NCBI RefSeq assembly: GCF_900112675.1 | Contig: NZ_FOMQ01000011.1 | Location: forward strand, 120,749-184,748 | DNA: 64,000 nucleotides | Reading direction: 5' to 3' | Source of the DNA: Paracidovorax konjaci | GTDB taxonomy: Bacteria; Pseudomonadota; Gammaproteobacteria; Burkholderiales; Burkholderiaceae_C | Part shown: positions 9,012 through 18,357 of the stretch, piece by piece | Numbering within the stretch: the stretch's first letter is position 1 | Layout of the letters: each line of letters starts with the position of its first letter | Program-made: the position numbers and the translations under genes | The notes under the pieces: generated by a model | What the model was told of the DNA's origin: nothing | The model's database searches: none | What the model saw: only the letters and a program-made list of their open reading frames with translations

Positions 9012-9953
9012 TCACATCGCCACAGCGCGGGCTGCCATCCGCATCCAATCCCAAACCCCGAGTACGGGGCGGCGCACAAGGCTTTCTCCGCGCAGGGCAT
9101 CCACCTTGTCGAGAATGCGCAGACCTCCCTGGACGACCAGGCGCAACTCCCATCCCGCCCGGCCGGGCAACTGGTGCACGAGCGGTGCTCCTTCGTTCAT
9201 GAGCGCCCGCGCCCAGTGGGCGTTGTCGGCCACCAAGGCGCGTGCCTCGGGCGTCAGCGGCTGCCGCTGGAGTGACGCACGATCGATATGGAAGCGGGCC
9301 AGATCGGCATCCGTGAGGTAGTGCCGTCCCCGCGGCAGATCCACGCTCAGGTCCTGCCAGAAATTGATGAGCTGCAGCGCAGTGCAGATGGCATCGCTGC
9401 GGCGAAGCGCGAGGGCGTCACCGACTCCATAAAGATGCAGCAGCAGCCGCCCCACCGGGTTGGCGGATCGGCGGCAGTAGTCCAGCAGCGCGTCCCGGTC
9501 GGCATAGGCCATACCCGCGGACGTCCTGACCACATCCTGAACGAAGGCGCTCAAAAGGTCCGCCAGCGGCTCCACAGGAAGCGAATGGGTGCGCATGGCG
9601 CTCTGCAGCGGCCCGAACACCGGCTTCCAACGCCCCTGCGGCGGCTGACCAGCGGCGATCCGGTGCAACTCCCGCGTGTATTCGGCCAAGGCTTCCAGAC
9701 GTTCATCGGCGGTGGCATCGCCTTCATCGGCCAAGTCGTCGGCCGTCCTGGCAAACGCATAGATCGCCGTGATCGGCGCGCGCAGTGCAGGAGGACAGAG
9801 CCACGAGGCAACCGGGAAATTTTCGTAATGCTCGACAGGAGAAGCAACCGCGTCAGGCGCAGTGTCCCGAGGCTGATGCATCGGCACGGGGGAGCCGGTT
9901 TGCCCGGACACGTCGGGAGCGGAATGCGGCGGGGGGGCGGGAAGCTTGGACAC
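9012..9953 (-). CDS. hpnC: Squalene synthase-like HpnC
   Basis: 313 residues of the trans-isoprenyl diphosphate synthase (squalene/phytoene synthase) fold. The first aspartate-rich motif is AFARTADDLADEGDAT; the later part has LQLINFWQDLSVDLPRGRHY, the family's second metal-binding signature. HpnC acts with HpnD and HpnE to turn farnesyl diphosphate into squalene through presqualene diphosphate and hydroxysqualene. hpnD and hpnE lie about 12 kb away, so the usual hpnCDE cluster is split here. The first ~35 residues are Pro/Ser-rich and may be untranslated if a later start is used. Divergent from the RND operon. Confidence 0.9.
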   Translation of the reverse strand: MSKLPAPPPHSAPDVSGQTGSPVPMHQPRDTAPDAVASPVEHYENFPVASWLCPPALRAPITAIYAFARTADDLADEGDATADERLEALAEYTRELHRIAAGQPPQGRWKPVFGPLQSAMRTHSLPVEPLADLLSAFVQDVVRTSAGMAYADRDALLDYCRRSANPVGRLLLHLYGVGDALALRRSDAICTALQLINFWQDLSVDLPRGRHYLTDADLARFHIDRASLQRQPLTPEARALVADNAHWARALMNEGAPLVHQLPGRAGWELRLVVQGGLRILDKVDALRGESLVRRPVLGVWDWMRMAARAVAM

Positions 9954-10046
9954 GGCGCGATTGTCGCTTGACAGTCGCCGAGCCTTTCACCTAGATTACT
10001 AACCAATCAGTCATTAACACTCCATCCCTTTCACCGGGACACCACC

Positions 10047-11300
10047 ATGCCGCCCCTTGCGCCGCTCCGGAACGTTACGCTTTCCAGTACGCCCCAGCCC
10101 CTCCCCGGGGCTTTTTCATGGAACCTGCTGTCGGGATGGCGATGGGCCGCCGCTGCCGGGGCCGTGGCTGTGCTGGCCGCCTGCTCACGGGCCGAGCCGC
10201 CGCCGGAGCCCATCCGTGCGGTCAAGCTGCTGACCGTGGGCGCATCGCCGCTGCACACCCAATTCGAATACGCGGGCGATGTCCGGGCCCGCGTCGAGTC
10301 GCGCGTCGGCTTCAGGGTGGCGGGAAAGATCGTTCAGCGGCAGGCGGAACTGGGGCAGCGGGTGCAGGCAGGGCAAGTGCTTGCCCAGATCGATCCGCGC
10401 GACTACCAGTTGTCCGCGGATGCGGCACGCGCGCAGGTGGCATCCGCCCAGACGCAGCGGGACCTGGCGGCCGCGGACTACCAGCGCTTTTCTGCACTGA
10501 AGGCGCAGAACTTCATCAGCGGCGCGGAACTGGACCGCCGGTCCGCCACGCTGAAGGCCGCCGAAGCCTCGCTGGATCAGGCCCGTGCGCAACTCGCCTC
10601 TCAAGGCAACCAGGCCACTTACACGCGGCTGGTGGCCGACACGGCAGGCGTGGTGACGGGCATCGATGCGGAGCCGGGCCAGGTCGTTGCCGCCGGCACC
10701 CCGGTGGTCCGCATCGCGCAGGACGGCCCGCGCGACGTGGTGTTTTCCGTGCCTGAGGACAGGGTTTCCCGCATGCGCGCAGGGCAGGCCGTGTCCGTAC
10801 GCACTTGGTCGGGTGGCGAGGCCTTGCCCGGGCGGGTGCGCGAAGTGGCGGCCAGCGCCGATGCGGTGACCCGGACCTTCCTGGTCAAGGTCGCCATCGA
10901 TTCGGAGACTCCGCCCCCCCTCGGATCGACGGCTTACGTCATTCCCGCATCGGCAGGCAGCGAAACCCCGCAAGCCATCAAGCTGCCGACCAGCGCATTG
11001 CGCCAGGAGGGCCAGCAGACCGCCGTCTGGGTGTATGACGCCGCGAGCGGCACGGTGCGCTCGCAAGCCATCCAGATCGCGCGCGCCGACGGCAACGAAG
11101 CCGTCGTGGGCGCAGGGCTTGCGCCCGGCATGCAGGTGGTCGCCGCGGGCGTGCATGTGCTGTCGCCAGGGCAGAAGGTGCAGGTCTATCAACCAAAACA
11201 GCCCGATGCCGCCACAAACACTGGAAATATTGCTACAAATAACATAGCAAAACCCGTGGCATCCGCACCACCGTCCGCCGCTTCGGCACCGACCCGCTGA
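10047..11300 (+). CDS. RND efflux periplasmic adaptor (membrane fusion) lipoprotein
   Basis: 417 residues. A hydrophobic segment ends in a lipobox-like AVLAACSRA near residue 46. Then come the barrel-sandwich/lipoyl halves (FRVAGKIVQRQAELGQRVQ and GVVTGIDAEPGQVVAAGTP) around a coiled-coil hairpin, as in the HlyD/AcrA family. It joins the inner-membrane pump encoded 9 bases downstream to an outer-membrane channel; no channel gene is next to it. The first ~25 residues are unlike a signal peptide and overlap a terminator-like hairpin, so the start is uncertain, but no later in-frame ATG exists before the hydrophobic segment. A TTGCTA/TAGCAA palindrome lies in frame near the 3' end. Confidence 0.88.
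   Translation: MPPLAPLRNVTLSSTPQPLPGAFSWNLLSGWRWAAAAGAVAVLAACSRAEPPPEPIRAVKLLTVGASPLHTQFEYAGDVRARVESRVGFRVAGKIVQRQAELGQRVQAGQVLAQIDPRDYQLSADAARAQVASAQTQRDLAAADYQRFSALKAQNFISGAELDRRSATLKAAEASLDQARAQLASQGNQATYTRLVADTAGVVTGIDAEPGQVVAAGTPVVRIAQDGPRDVVFSVPEDRVSRMRAGQAVSVRTWSGGEALPGRVREVAASADAVTRTFLVKVAIDSETPPPLGSTAYVIPASAGSETPQAIKLPTSALRQEGQQTAVWVYDAASGTVRSQAIQIARADGNEAVVGAGLAPGMQVVAAGVHVLSPGQKVQVYQPKQPDAATNTGNIATNNIAKPVASAPPSAASAPTR
10096..10116 (+). promoter_or_regulatory. Terminator-like hairpin at the start of the RND adaptor gene
   Basis: AGCCCC (10096-10101) pairs with GGGGCT (10107-10112) and is followed by TTTTT. It sits inside the first 25 codons of the annotated adaptor, where a strong termination signal is unexpected. 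It could be a leader attenuator if the true start lies downstream, or chance in GC-rich coding DNA. Confidence 0.35.
11230..11250. repeat. Copy of the TTGCTA/TAGCAA palindrome inside coding sequence
   Basis: TTGCTA (11230-11235) and TAGCAA (11245-11250) flank a 9-base loop. The core matches three intergenic copies in the window (near 23746, 27075 and 52819). Here it lies in frame in the low-complexity tail of the adaptor, encoding Asn/Ile/Ala-rich residues unlike the rest of the protein. Confidence 0.5.
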
Positions 11301-11309
11301 AGGCGAACC

Positions 11310-14300
11310 ATGGAGCACGACAAGAAGCCGCAACCCTCCGAGGGTTTCAACCTTTCCAAGTGGGCGCTGGACCACCCTGCCCTGACGCGCTACCTGATGG
11401 TGGTGCTCATGGTGCTGGGCATCGCAGCCTACTTCCAGTTGGGGCAGGACGAAGACCCGCCCTTCACGTTCCGAGCGATGGTGGTGCGCACCTATTGGCC
11501 GGGCGCCACCGCGCAGCAGGTGGCCGAACAGGTCACCGACAAGCTCGAACGCACACTGCAGGAAGTGCCCTATGCCGACCGCATGCGCAGCTATTCCAAG
11601 CCTGGGGAGTCGCAGATCATCTTCGAGATCAAGGACTCGTCGCCGCCCGGCGATGTCGCGGGCGTCTGGTACACGGTGCGCAAGAAGATCGGCGACATGC
11701 GAGGCACCCTGCCCCAGGGCATCCAGGGCCCTTTCTTCAACGATGAGTTCGGCGATGTCTATGGAGTGATCTACGCACTCGAAGCAGAGGGCTTCACTCC
11801 CGCGGAACTGAAGACGTTCGCGGACGACGTGCGCCAGCAACTGCTGCGCGTGAAGGACGTGGCCAAGGTCGAGCAGTTCGGCATCCAGGACGAGAAGATC
11901 TACATCGAGATCTCGCAGAAACGTCTCGCACAGTTGGGCCTGGACATGAACCAGGTGCTGAACCAGCTCGGGCAGCAGAACGCCGTCGAGAGCGCGGGCA
12001 CCGTCCAGACACCCCAGGACCAGGTGCAGGTGCGCGTGGCGGGCCAGTTCCGTGCGGTGGACGAACTGCGCGCCATGCCGATCCGCGGCGCGTCGGGCGC
12101 GCAGTTGCGCCTGGGCGATATCGCCGAAGTACGGCGCGGCTACGTGGAGCCGCCGAGCATCAAGGTGAGGCACCAGGGGCAGGAGGTCGTCGCGCTGGGC
12201 GTGTCGATGGCCAAGGGCGGCGACATCGTCCGGCTCGGCGCAGCCCTGCACGAAGCGACACGCCGCATCGAGCAGACGCTGCCCGCCGGTGTGCGGCTCG
12301 TGAACGTCCAGGACCAGCCCCGCGCCGTGGCATCGTCGGTCAGCGAATTCGTCAAGGTGCTGATCGAGGCGGTGGTGATCGTGCTGGCCGTGAGCTTCTT
12401 GAGCCTGGGCCTGCACAAGCGCCCCGGCAACCACCCGCTGTGGCGGCGCTGGACGCTCGACGTCCGCCCGGGCCTCGTGGTGGGCATCACGATTCCCCTG
12501 GTGCTGGCCGTGACCTTCCTGGCGATGTCGTACTGGAACATCGGCCTGCACAAGATCTCCCTCGGATCGCTGATCATCGCGCTCGGGCTGCTCGTGGACG
12601 ACGCGATCATCGCGGTCGAAATGATGGTGCGGAAGATGGAGGAAGGCTACGACAAGGTGCGCGCGGCCACCTTCGCCTACGAGATCACGGCCATGCCGAT
12701 GCTCACCGGCACGCTCATCACCGCCGCGGGCTTCCTGCCGATCGGACTCGCCAAATCGGTCACGGGCGAATACACGTTCGCGATCTTCGCGGTCACCGTG
12801 ATCGCGCTCGTACTGTCGTGGTTCGTCTCGGTGTACTTCGTGCCCTACCTGGGCACGCTGTTGCTCAAGGTGCCCGCGCATCCCCTGGCGGAAACGCACG
12901 CCAGCCCCGGAGAAGCCAACGCCGGCGGTCCCCATGAAGTTTTCGACAGCCCCTTCTACAACGCTTTCCGCCGCACGGTGGACGCGTGCGTGGAGCACCG
13001 CTGGCTCACCATCGGGATCACGCTGCTGCTGTTCGTGCTGGGGATCGTGGGCATGGGGCGCGTGCAGCAGCAATTCTTTCCCGATTCGAGCCGGCCGGAG
13101 ATCCTGGTCGACGCGTGGTTCCCGGAGGGCACTTCGTTCGCCGCGAACGAAGAGGTCCTGCGGCGCGTCGAAAAACGGCTCCTGGCGGAGCCCGGCGTGG
13201 CTTCGGTGAGCACGTGGGTCGGCTCGGGCGTGCCCCGGTTCTACCTACCGCTGGACCAGGTGTTTCCGCAGACCAACGTGTCGCAGATCATCCTGCTGCC
13301 GGACGACCTCGCCCGCCGTGAATCGCTGCGCCACGCCCTGCCCGCGATGCTGGCGCAGGAGTTCCCCGAGATCCGGGCCCGCGTCAAGCTGCTGCCCAAC
13401 GGGCCGCCGGTGGCCTACCCCGTGCAGTTCCGCATCGTCGGCAGCAATCCGAACCGGCTGCGCGTGCATGCCGACGAAGTCCGGGCCGTCCTGCGCGAGC
13501 ATCCGCAGATGCAGGGGGTCAACGACAACTGGAACGAGTCCGTGAAGACCATGCGACTCGAAATCGACCAGGACAAGGCGCGCGCGCTGGGCGTGACCAG
13601 CCAGTCCATCGCACAGGCAGCCCGCACGGTTTTCACCGGAACGACCGTGGGCCAGTACCGGGAAGGCGACCGGCTCATCGACATCGTCTTCCGCCAGCCG
13701 GCCGACGAGCGCCGGGCGATCACGGACATCGCCAATGCCTACCTGCCCACGGCCTCCGGACAGGCGATCCCGTTGACGCAGATCGCCAGGCCCATATTCG
13801 CCTGGGAGCCGGGCGTCATGTGGCGGCACAATCGCGAGTACGCCATCACCGTGCAGGGCGACGTCGTCGAAGGCCTGCAGGGCGCCACGGTCACGGAAGC
13901 ACTGCTGCCCGGCCTGCGGCAACTGGAAGCGAAGTGGCACGCGGCGGGAGACACGGGCTACCGGATCGATGTAGCGGGTGCCGTCGAGGAAAGCTCGAAG
14001 GGCTCCGCCTCCATCGCAGCCGGCGTGCCGATCATGCTGTTCATCACGTTCACGCTGCTGATGCTCCAGTTGCACAGTTTCAGCCGCGCCGTGCTGGTCT
14101 TCCTCACAGGTCCGCTCGGCATCGCGGGCGTGGCGGGGGCGCTGCTGCTGCTGGGCCGGCCGTTCGGCTTCGTGGCACTCCTCGGGGTGATCGCGCTCAT
14201 GGGCATGATCCAGCGCAATTCCGTGATCCTCATCGACCAGATCGAGAGCGACCGCTCGCGCGGCATACCGGCCTGGGACGCGATCGTGGAGTCCGCGGTA

Positions 14301-14501
14301 CGCCGTCTTCGCCCGATCGTGCTTACCGCCGCGGCTGCCGTACTGGCCATGATTCCGCTGTCGCGCAGCGTTTTCTGGGGCCCGATGGCCGTGGCCATCA
14401 TGGGAGGACTCATCGTGGCGACCGTGCTCACGCTGCTGGCGCTTCCCGCCATGTATGCGGCCTGGTTCCGGGTCCGGCGACCTGAACGGGAGCACCCGTA
14501 G
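11310..14501 (+). CDS. RND-family multidrug/solute efflux permease (AcrB-like)
   Basis: 1063 residues, standard length for an RND pump. It has the duplicated layout: a membrane helix near residues 25-43, a large periplasmic loop, a membrane bundle (about 340-530), then a second helix (TIGITLLLFVLGIVGMG), loop and bundle. The fourth-helix acidic motif is seen in LGLLVDDAIIAVEMM, the usual DD proton-relay pair. It uses the proton gradient to expel substrates through the adaptor encoded upstream. I cannot infer substrates; the sequence resembles the MexW/OqxB-type drug pumps more than metal pumps. The transcript probably ends at the hairpin at 14562. Confidence 0.92.
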   Translation: MEHDKKPQPSEGFNLSKWALDHPALTRYLMVVLMVLGIAAYFQLGQDEDPPFTFRAMVVRTYWPGATAQQVAEQVTDKLERTLQEVPYADRMRSYSKPGESQIIFEIKDSSPPGDVAGVWYTVRKKIGDMRGTLPQGIQGPFFNDEFGDVYGVIYALEAEGFTPAELKTFADDVRQQLLRVKDVAKVEQFGIQDEKIYIEISQKRLAQLGLDMNQVLNQLGQQNAVESAGTVQTPQDQVQVRVAGQFRAVDELRAMPIRGASGAQLRLGDIAEVRRGYVEPPSIKVRHQGQEVVALGVSMAKGGDIVRLGAALHEATRRIEQTLPAGVRLVNVQDQPRAVASSVSEFVKVLIEAVVIVLAVSFLSLGLHKRPGNHPLWRRWTLDVRPGLVVGITIPLVLAVTFLAMSYWNIGLHKISLGSLIIALGLLVDDAIIAVEMMVRKMEEGYDKVRAATFAYEITAMPMLTGTLITAAGFLPIGLAKSVTGEYTFAIFAVTVIALVLSWFVSVYFVPYLGTLLLKVPAHPLAETHASPGEANAGGPHEVFDSPFYNAFRRTVDACVEHRWLTIGITLLLFVLGIVGMGRVQQQFFPDSSRPEILVDAWFPEGTSFAANEEVLRRVEKRLLAEPGVASVSTWVGSGVPRFYLPLDQVFPQTNVSQIILLPDDLARRESLRHALPAMLAQEFPEIRARVKLLPNGPPVAYPVQFRIVGSNPNRLRVHADEVRAVLREHPQMQGVNDNWNESVKTMRLEIDQDKARALGVTSQSIAQAARTVFTGTTVGQYREGDRLIDIVFRQPADERRAITDIANAYLPTASGQAIPLTQIARPIFAWEPGVMWRHNREYAITVQGDVVEGLQGATVTEALLPGLRQLEAKWHAAGDTGYRIDVAGAVEESSKGSASIAAGVPIMLFITFTLLMLQLHSFSRAVLVFLTGPLGIAGVAGALLLLGRPFGFVALLGVIALMGMIQRNSVILIDQIESDRSRGIPAWDAIVESAVRRLRPIVLTAAAAVLAMIPLSRSVFWGPMAVAIMGGLIVATVLTLLALPAMYAAWFRVRRPEREHP

Positions 14502-14561
14502 ACTGCCTAATCCGGAACGCGTCCGGGGACAGGGTAAAATCGAAGGTTGACCAATTTCACG

Positions 14562-14594
14562 AAGCGGCGGTCCTCTGGATCCGCCGCTTTTTAT
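14562..14594 (+). terminator. Rho-independent terminator after the RND operon
   Basis: AAGCGGCGG (14562-14570) pairs perfectly with CCGCCGCTT (14581-14589), followed by a T run. It separates the RND genes from tRNA-Leu. Confidence 0.8.
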
Positions 14595-14629
14595 CGGTAG
14601 CCAGCTGGAAACAGCGAGTTGAAAAAGAA

Positions 14630-14716
14630 GCGCGGGTGGCGAAATTGGTAGACGCACCAGGTTTAGGTCCTGACGCCAGCAATGGTGTGGGGGTTCGAGT
14701 CCCCCCCCGCGCACCA
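14630..14716 (+). tRNA. tRNA-Leu (anticodon TAG)
   Basis: 87 bases including an encoded CCA. The acceptor 5' GCGCGGG pairs with 3' CCCGCGC. The anticodon loop TTTAGGT sits on a CAGG/CCTG stem, a long variable arm follows as expected for leucine, and the T loop is GTTCGAGTC. It lies 75 bases upstream of tig and may share its transcript. Confidence 0.95.
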
Positions 14717-14791
14717 CGAACAACACGGTGAGGCAGTCCCAGCACACAGCACGGGACGGCTGTCACGGTCCCATTTCATAGAGGAAGAGCC

Positions 14792-16102
14792 ATGGCCGTT
14801 ACTGTTGAAACCCTTGAAAAGCTCGAGCGCAAGATCACGCTGAGCCTGCCCCTGACCACCATCCAGACGGAAGTGGACTCGCGCCTCAAGCGCCTAGCCC
14901 GCACGGTGAAGATGGACGGGTTCCGTCCGGGCAAAGTGCCGATGAATGTCGTTGCACAGCGCTATGGCTACTCCGTGCAGTACGAAGTGCTGAACGACAA
15001 GGTGGGTGAAGCCTTTGCCCAGGCCGCCAACGAAGCCAACCTGCGCGTGGCCGGTCAGCCCCGCATCACCGAAAAGGACGGCGCTCCCGAAGGGCAGATC
15101 ACCTTCGACGCCATCTTCGAAGTGTTCCCGGAAGTGAAGATCGGCGACCTGGCCACGGCCGAGATCGACAAGCTCTCTGCCGAAGTGACGGACGCCGCCA
15201 TCGACAAGACGATCGACATCCTGCGCAAGCAGCGCCGTACCTTCGCACAGCGCGCACAAGGCACGGCAGCAGAAGACGGCGATCGCGTTACCGTGGACTT
15301 CGAAGGCAAGATCGACGGAGAGACCTTCTCCGGCGGCAAGGCCGAAGACTTCCAGTTCCTGGTGGGCGAAGGCCAGATGCTCAAGGAATTCGAGGACGCC
15401 GCTCGTGGCATGAAGGCCGGCGAAAGCAAGACCTTCCCGCTGGCCTTCCCCGAGGACTATCACGGCAAGGATGTCGCAGGCAAGACGGCCGACTTCCTCG
15501 TCACCGTGAAGAAGATCGAAGCCGCCCACCTGCCCGAAGTGAATGAACAGCTGGCAAAGTCGCTGGGCATTGCCGACGGCACCGTGGAAGGCCTGCGCGC
15601 CGACATCAAGAAGAACCTCGAGCGGGAAGTCAAGTTCCGACTGCTGGCTCGCAACAAGCAGGCCGTGATGGAAGCGCTGGTCTCGAAGGCCGAGCTGGAT
15701 CTGCCCAACGCCAGCGTGCAGTCCGAAATCGCACGCCTTCTGGAAGGTGCCCGCGCCGACCTGAAGCAGCGCGGCGTGAAGGATGCCGACAAGGCCGAGA
15801 TTCCCGAAGACGTGTTCCGTCCACAGGCCGAGCGCCGCGTGCGGCTGGGCCTCGTGGTGGCCGAACTGGTGCGCGCCAACGAACTCCACGCCAAGCCCGA
15901 GCAGCTCAAGGCCCATGTCGACGAACTGGCCGCCAGCTACGAGAAGCCCGAGGACGTGGTCCGCTGGTACTTCGGCGACCGCCAGCGCCTGGCCGAAGTC
16001 GAGGCCGTCGTCATCGAGAACAACGTGACCGATTTCGTGCTGGGCAAAGCCAAGGTGACCGACAAGGCCATTGCCTTCGACGACCTGATGGGCCAGGGCT
16101 GA
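14792..16102 (+). CDS. tig: Trigger factor, ribosome-associated chaperone and prolyl isomerase
   Basis: 436 residues, normal length. The N-terminal ribosome-binding domain has the signature GFRPGKVP. The central FKBP-type isomerase domain (about 160-245) shows [13 protein letters not shown] and [17 protein letters not shown]. The C-terminal helical domain is the substrate cradle. It binds nascent chains at the ribosome exit. GAGGAAGAGCC precedes the ATG. It leads the protein quality-control cluster tig-clpP-clpX-lon, a conserved order in proteobacteria. Confidence 0.98.
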   Translation: MAVTVETLEKLERKITLSLPLTTIQTEVDSRLKRLARTVKMDGFRPGKVPMNVVAQRYGYSVQYEVLNDKVGEAFAQAANEANLRVAGQPRITEKDGAPEGQITFDAIFEVFPEVKIGDLATAEIDKLSAEVTDAAIDKTIDILRKQRRTFAQRAQGTAAEDGDRVTVDFEGKIDGETFSGGKAEDFQFLVGEGQMLKEFEDAARGMKAGESKTFPLAFPEDYHGKDVAGKTADFLVTVKKIEAAHLPEVNEQLAKSLGIADGTVEGLRADIKKNLEREVKFRLLARNKQAVMEALVSKAELDLPNASVQSEIARLLEGARADLKQRGVKDADKAEIPEDVFRPQAERRVRLGLVVAELVRANELHAKPEQLKAHVDELAASYEKPEDVVRWYFGDRQRLAEVEAVVIENNVTDFVLGKAKVTDKAIAFDDLMGQG

Positions 16103-16225
16103 TGCCACGGCGGCACAGGATGCCGCCGCCCGCCGGCCGGACCATCCCGGCAATATGGGGCTTGTGCTGGCGAGCACAGGCCCCAATTCATTTCTCGGTA
16201 CAGTATCTGCATGACTGGAGATCAC

Positions 16226-16834
16226 ATGAGCGCACTGGAAACACAGGCCCTGGGCATGATTCCCATGGTCATCGAACAGTCGGGACGCGGCGAGCGGTCC
16301 TACGACATCTATTCACGCCTGCTCAAGGAGCGGATCGTCTTCCTGATCGGTGAGGTCAATGACCAGACCGCCAATCTGGTGGTGGCGCAGTTGCTGTTCC
16401 TCGAGAGTGAAAACCCCGACAAGGACATTTCCTTCTACATCAACTCTCCGGGCGGCAGCGTCACGGCCGGCATGGCCATCTACGACACGATGCAGTTCAT
16501 CAAGCCGGACGTTTCCACGATGTGCCTCGGCTTCGCAGCCAGCATGGGTGCCTTCCTGCTTGCGGCTGGCGCCAAGGGCAAGCGGTTCTCGTTGCCCAAT
16601 TCGAAGATCATGATCCACCAGGTGCTGGGCGGCGCCCGGGGCCAAGCCACGGATATCGAGATCCATGCGCGCGACATCCTGCGTACCAAGGACCAGATGA
16701 ACCGCATCCTGGCCGACCGCACGGGGCAGCCACTGGACAAGGTCAAGGCGGACACGGAACGCGACTACTTCCTGACCGCCGACGAAGCCAAGGATTACGG
16801 CCTCGTCGATCAGGTGGTCGCCAAGCGGCCCTGA
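16226..16834 (+). CDS. clpP: ATP-dependent Clp protease proteolytic subunit
   Basis: 202 residues. The catalytic triad is visible: Ser in [11 protein letters not shown], His in [12 protein letters not shown] and Asp later in the [12 protein letters not shown] region. [17 protein letters not shown] is the oxyanion-hole strand. ClpP forms a 14-mer chamber that works with ClpX, encoded next. I start at the ATG at 16226 because CTGGAG lies at good spacing; an in-frame ATG at 16211 would add five residues. Confidence 0.98.
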   Translation: MSALETQALGMIPMVIEQSGRGERSYDIYSRLLKERIVFLIGEVNDQTANLVVAQLLFLESENPDKDISFYINSPGGSVTAGMAIYDTMQFIKPDVSTMCLGFAASMGAFLLAAGAKGKRFSLPNSKIMIHQVLGGARGQATDIEIHARDILRTKDQMNRILADRTGQPLDKVKADTERDYFLTADEAKDYGLVDQVVAKRP

Positions 16835-16852
16835 CGCGAAACGGGCTACCGG

Positions 16853-16886
16853 GCGGCGTTTTCCCCCCGGGAAGACGCCGCTTTCT
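16853..16886 (+). terminator. Hairpin between clpP and clpX, probable (partial) terminator
   Basis: A 13-base arm at 16853-16865 pairs with 16869-16881 with one mismatch, followed by TTTCTATTT. It may attenuate clpP transcription while clpX uses its own promoter. Confidence 0.55.
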
Positions 16887-16936
16887 ATTTCGTTATCATC
16901 CCGCCAATCGTTTCTGCAACACGAGGCAATGCCCAC

Positions 16937-18202
<1,266 letters not shown>

Positions 18203-18357
18203 ATCCAGCCCGTCTCTCACCCCGTATCGCAGGGGTGCATCGTGTGGCCGCCAGCCTGCGGGGCTGGCCGAGGCAACCGCAGCGCCGAAGATGGTGCGCT
18301 GCGGGTTGAAAATATCGGCGAGTGGACCATATTCCACTCAGCTTTATGAGGATTCCC

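Noticed and set aside
9998..10011. ACTAACCAATCAGT as a TetR-type operator before the RND operon
   Set aside because: Only partly palindromic and no TetR-family gene lies next to it.
10185..13073. Long (962-residue) minus-strand open frame opposite the RND genes
   Set aside because: It is an antisense shadow of high-GC coding sequence, rich in His/Arg/Asp with no domain; the plus-strand RND proteins have clear family motifs.
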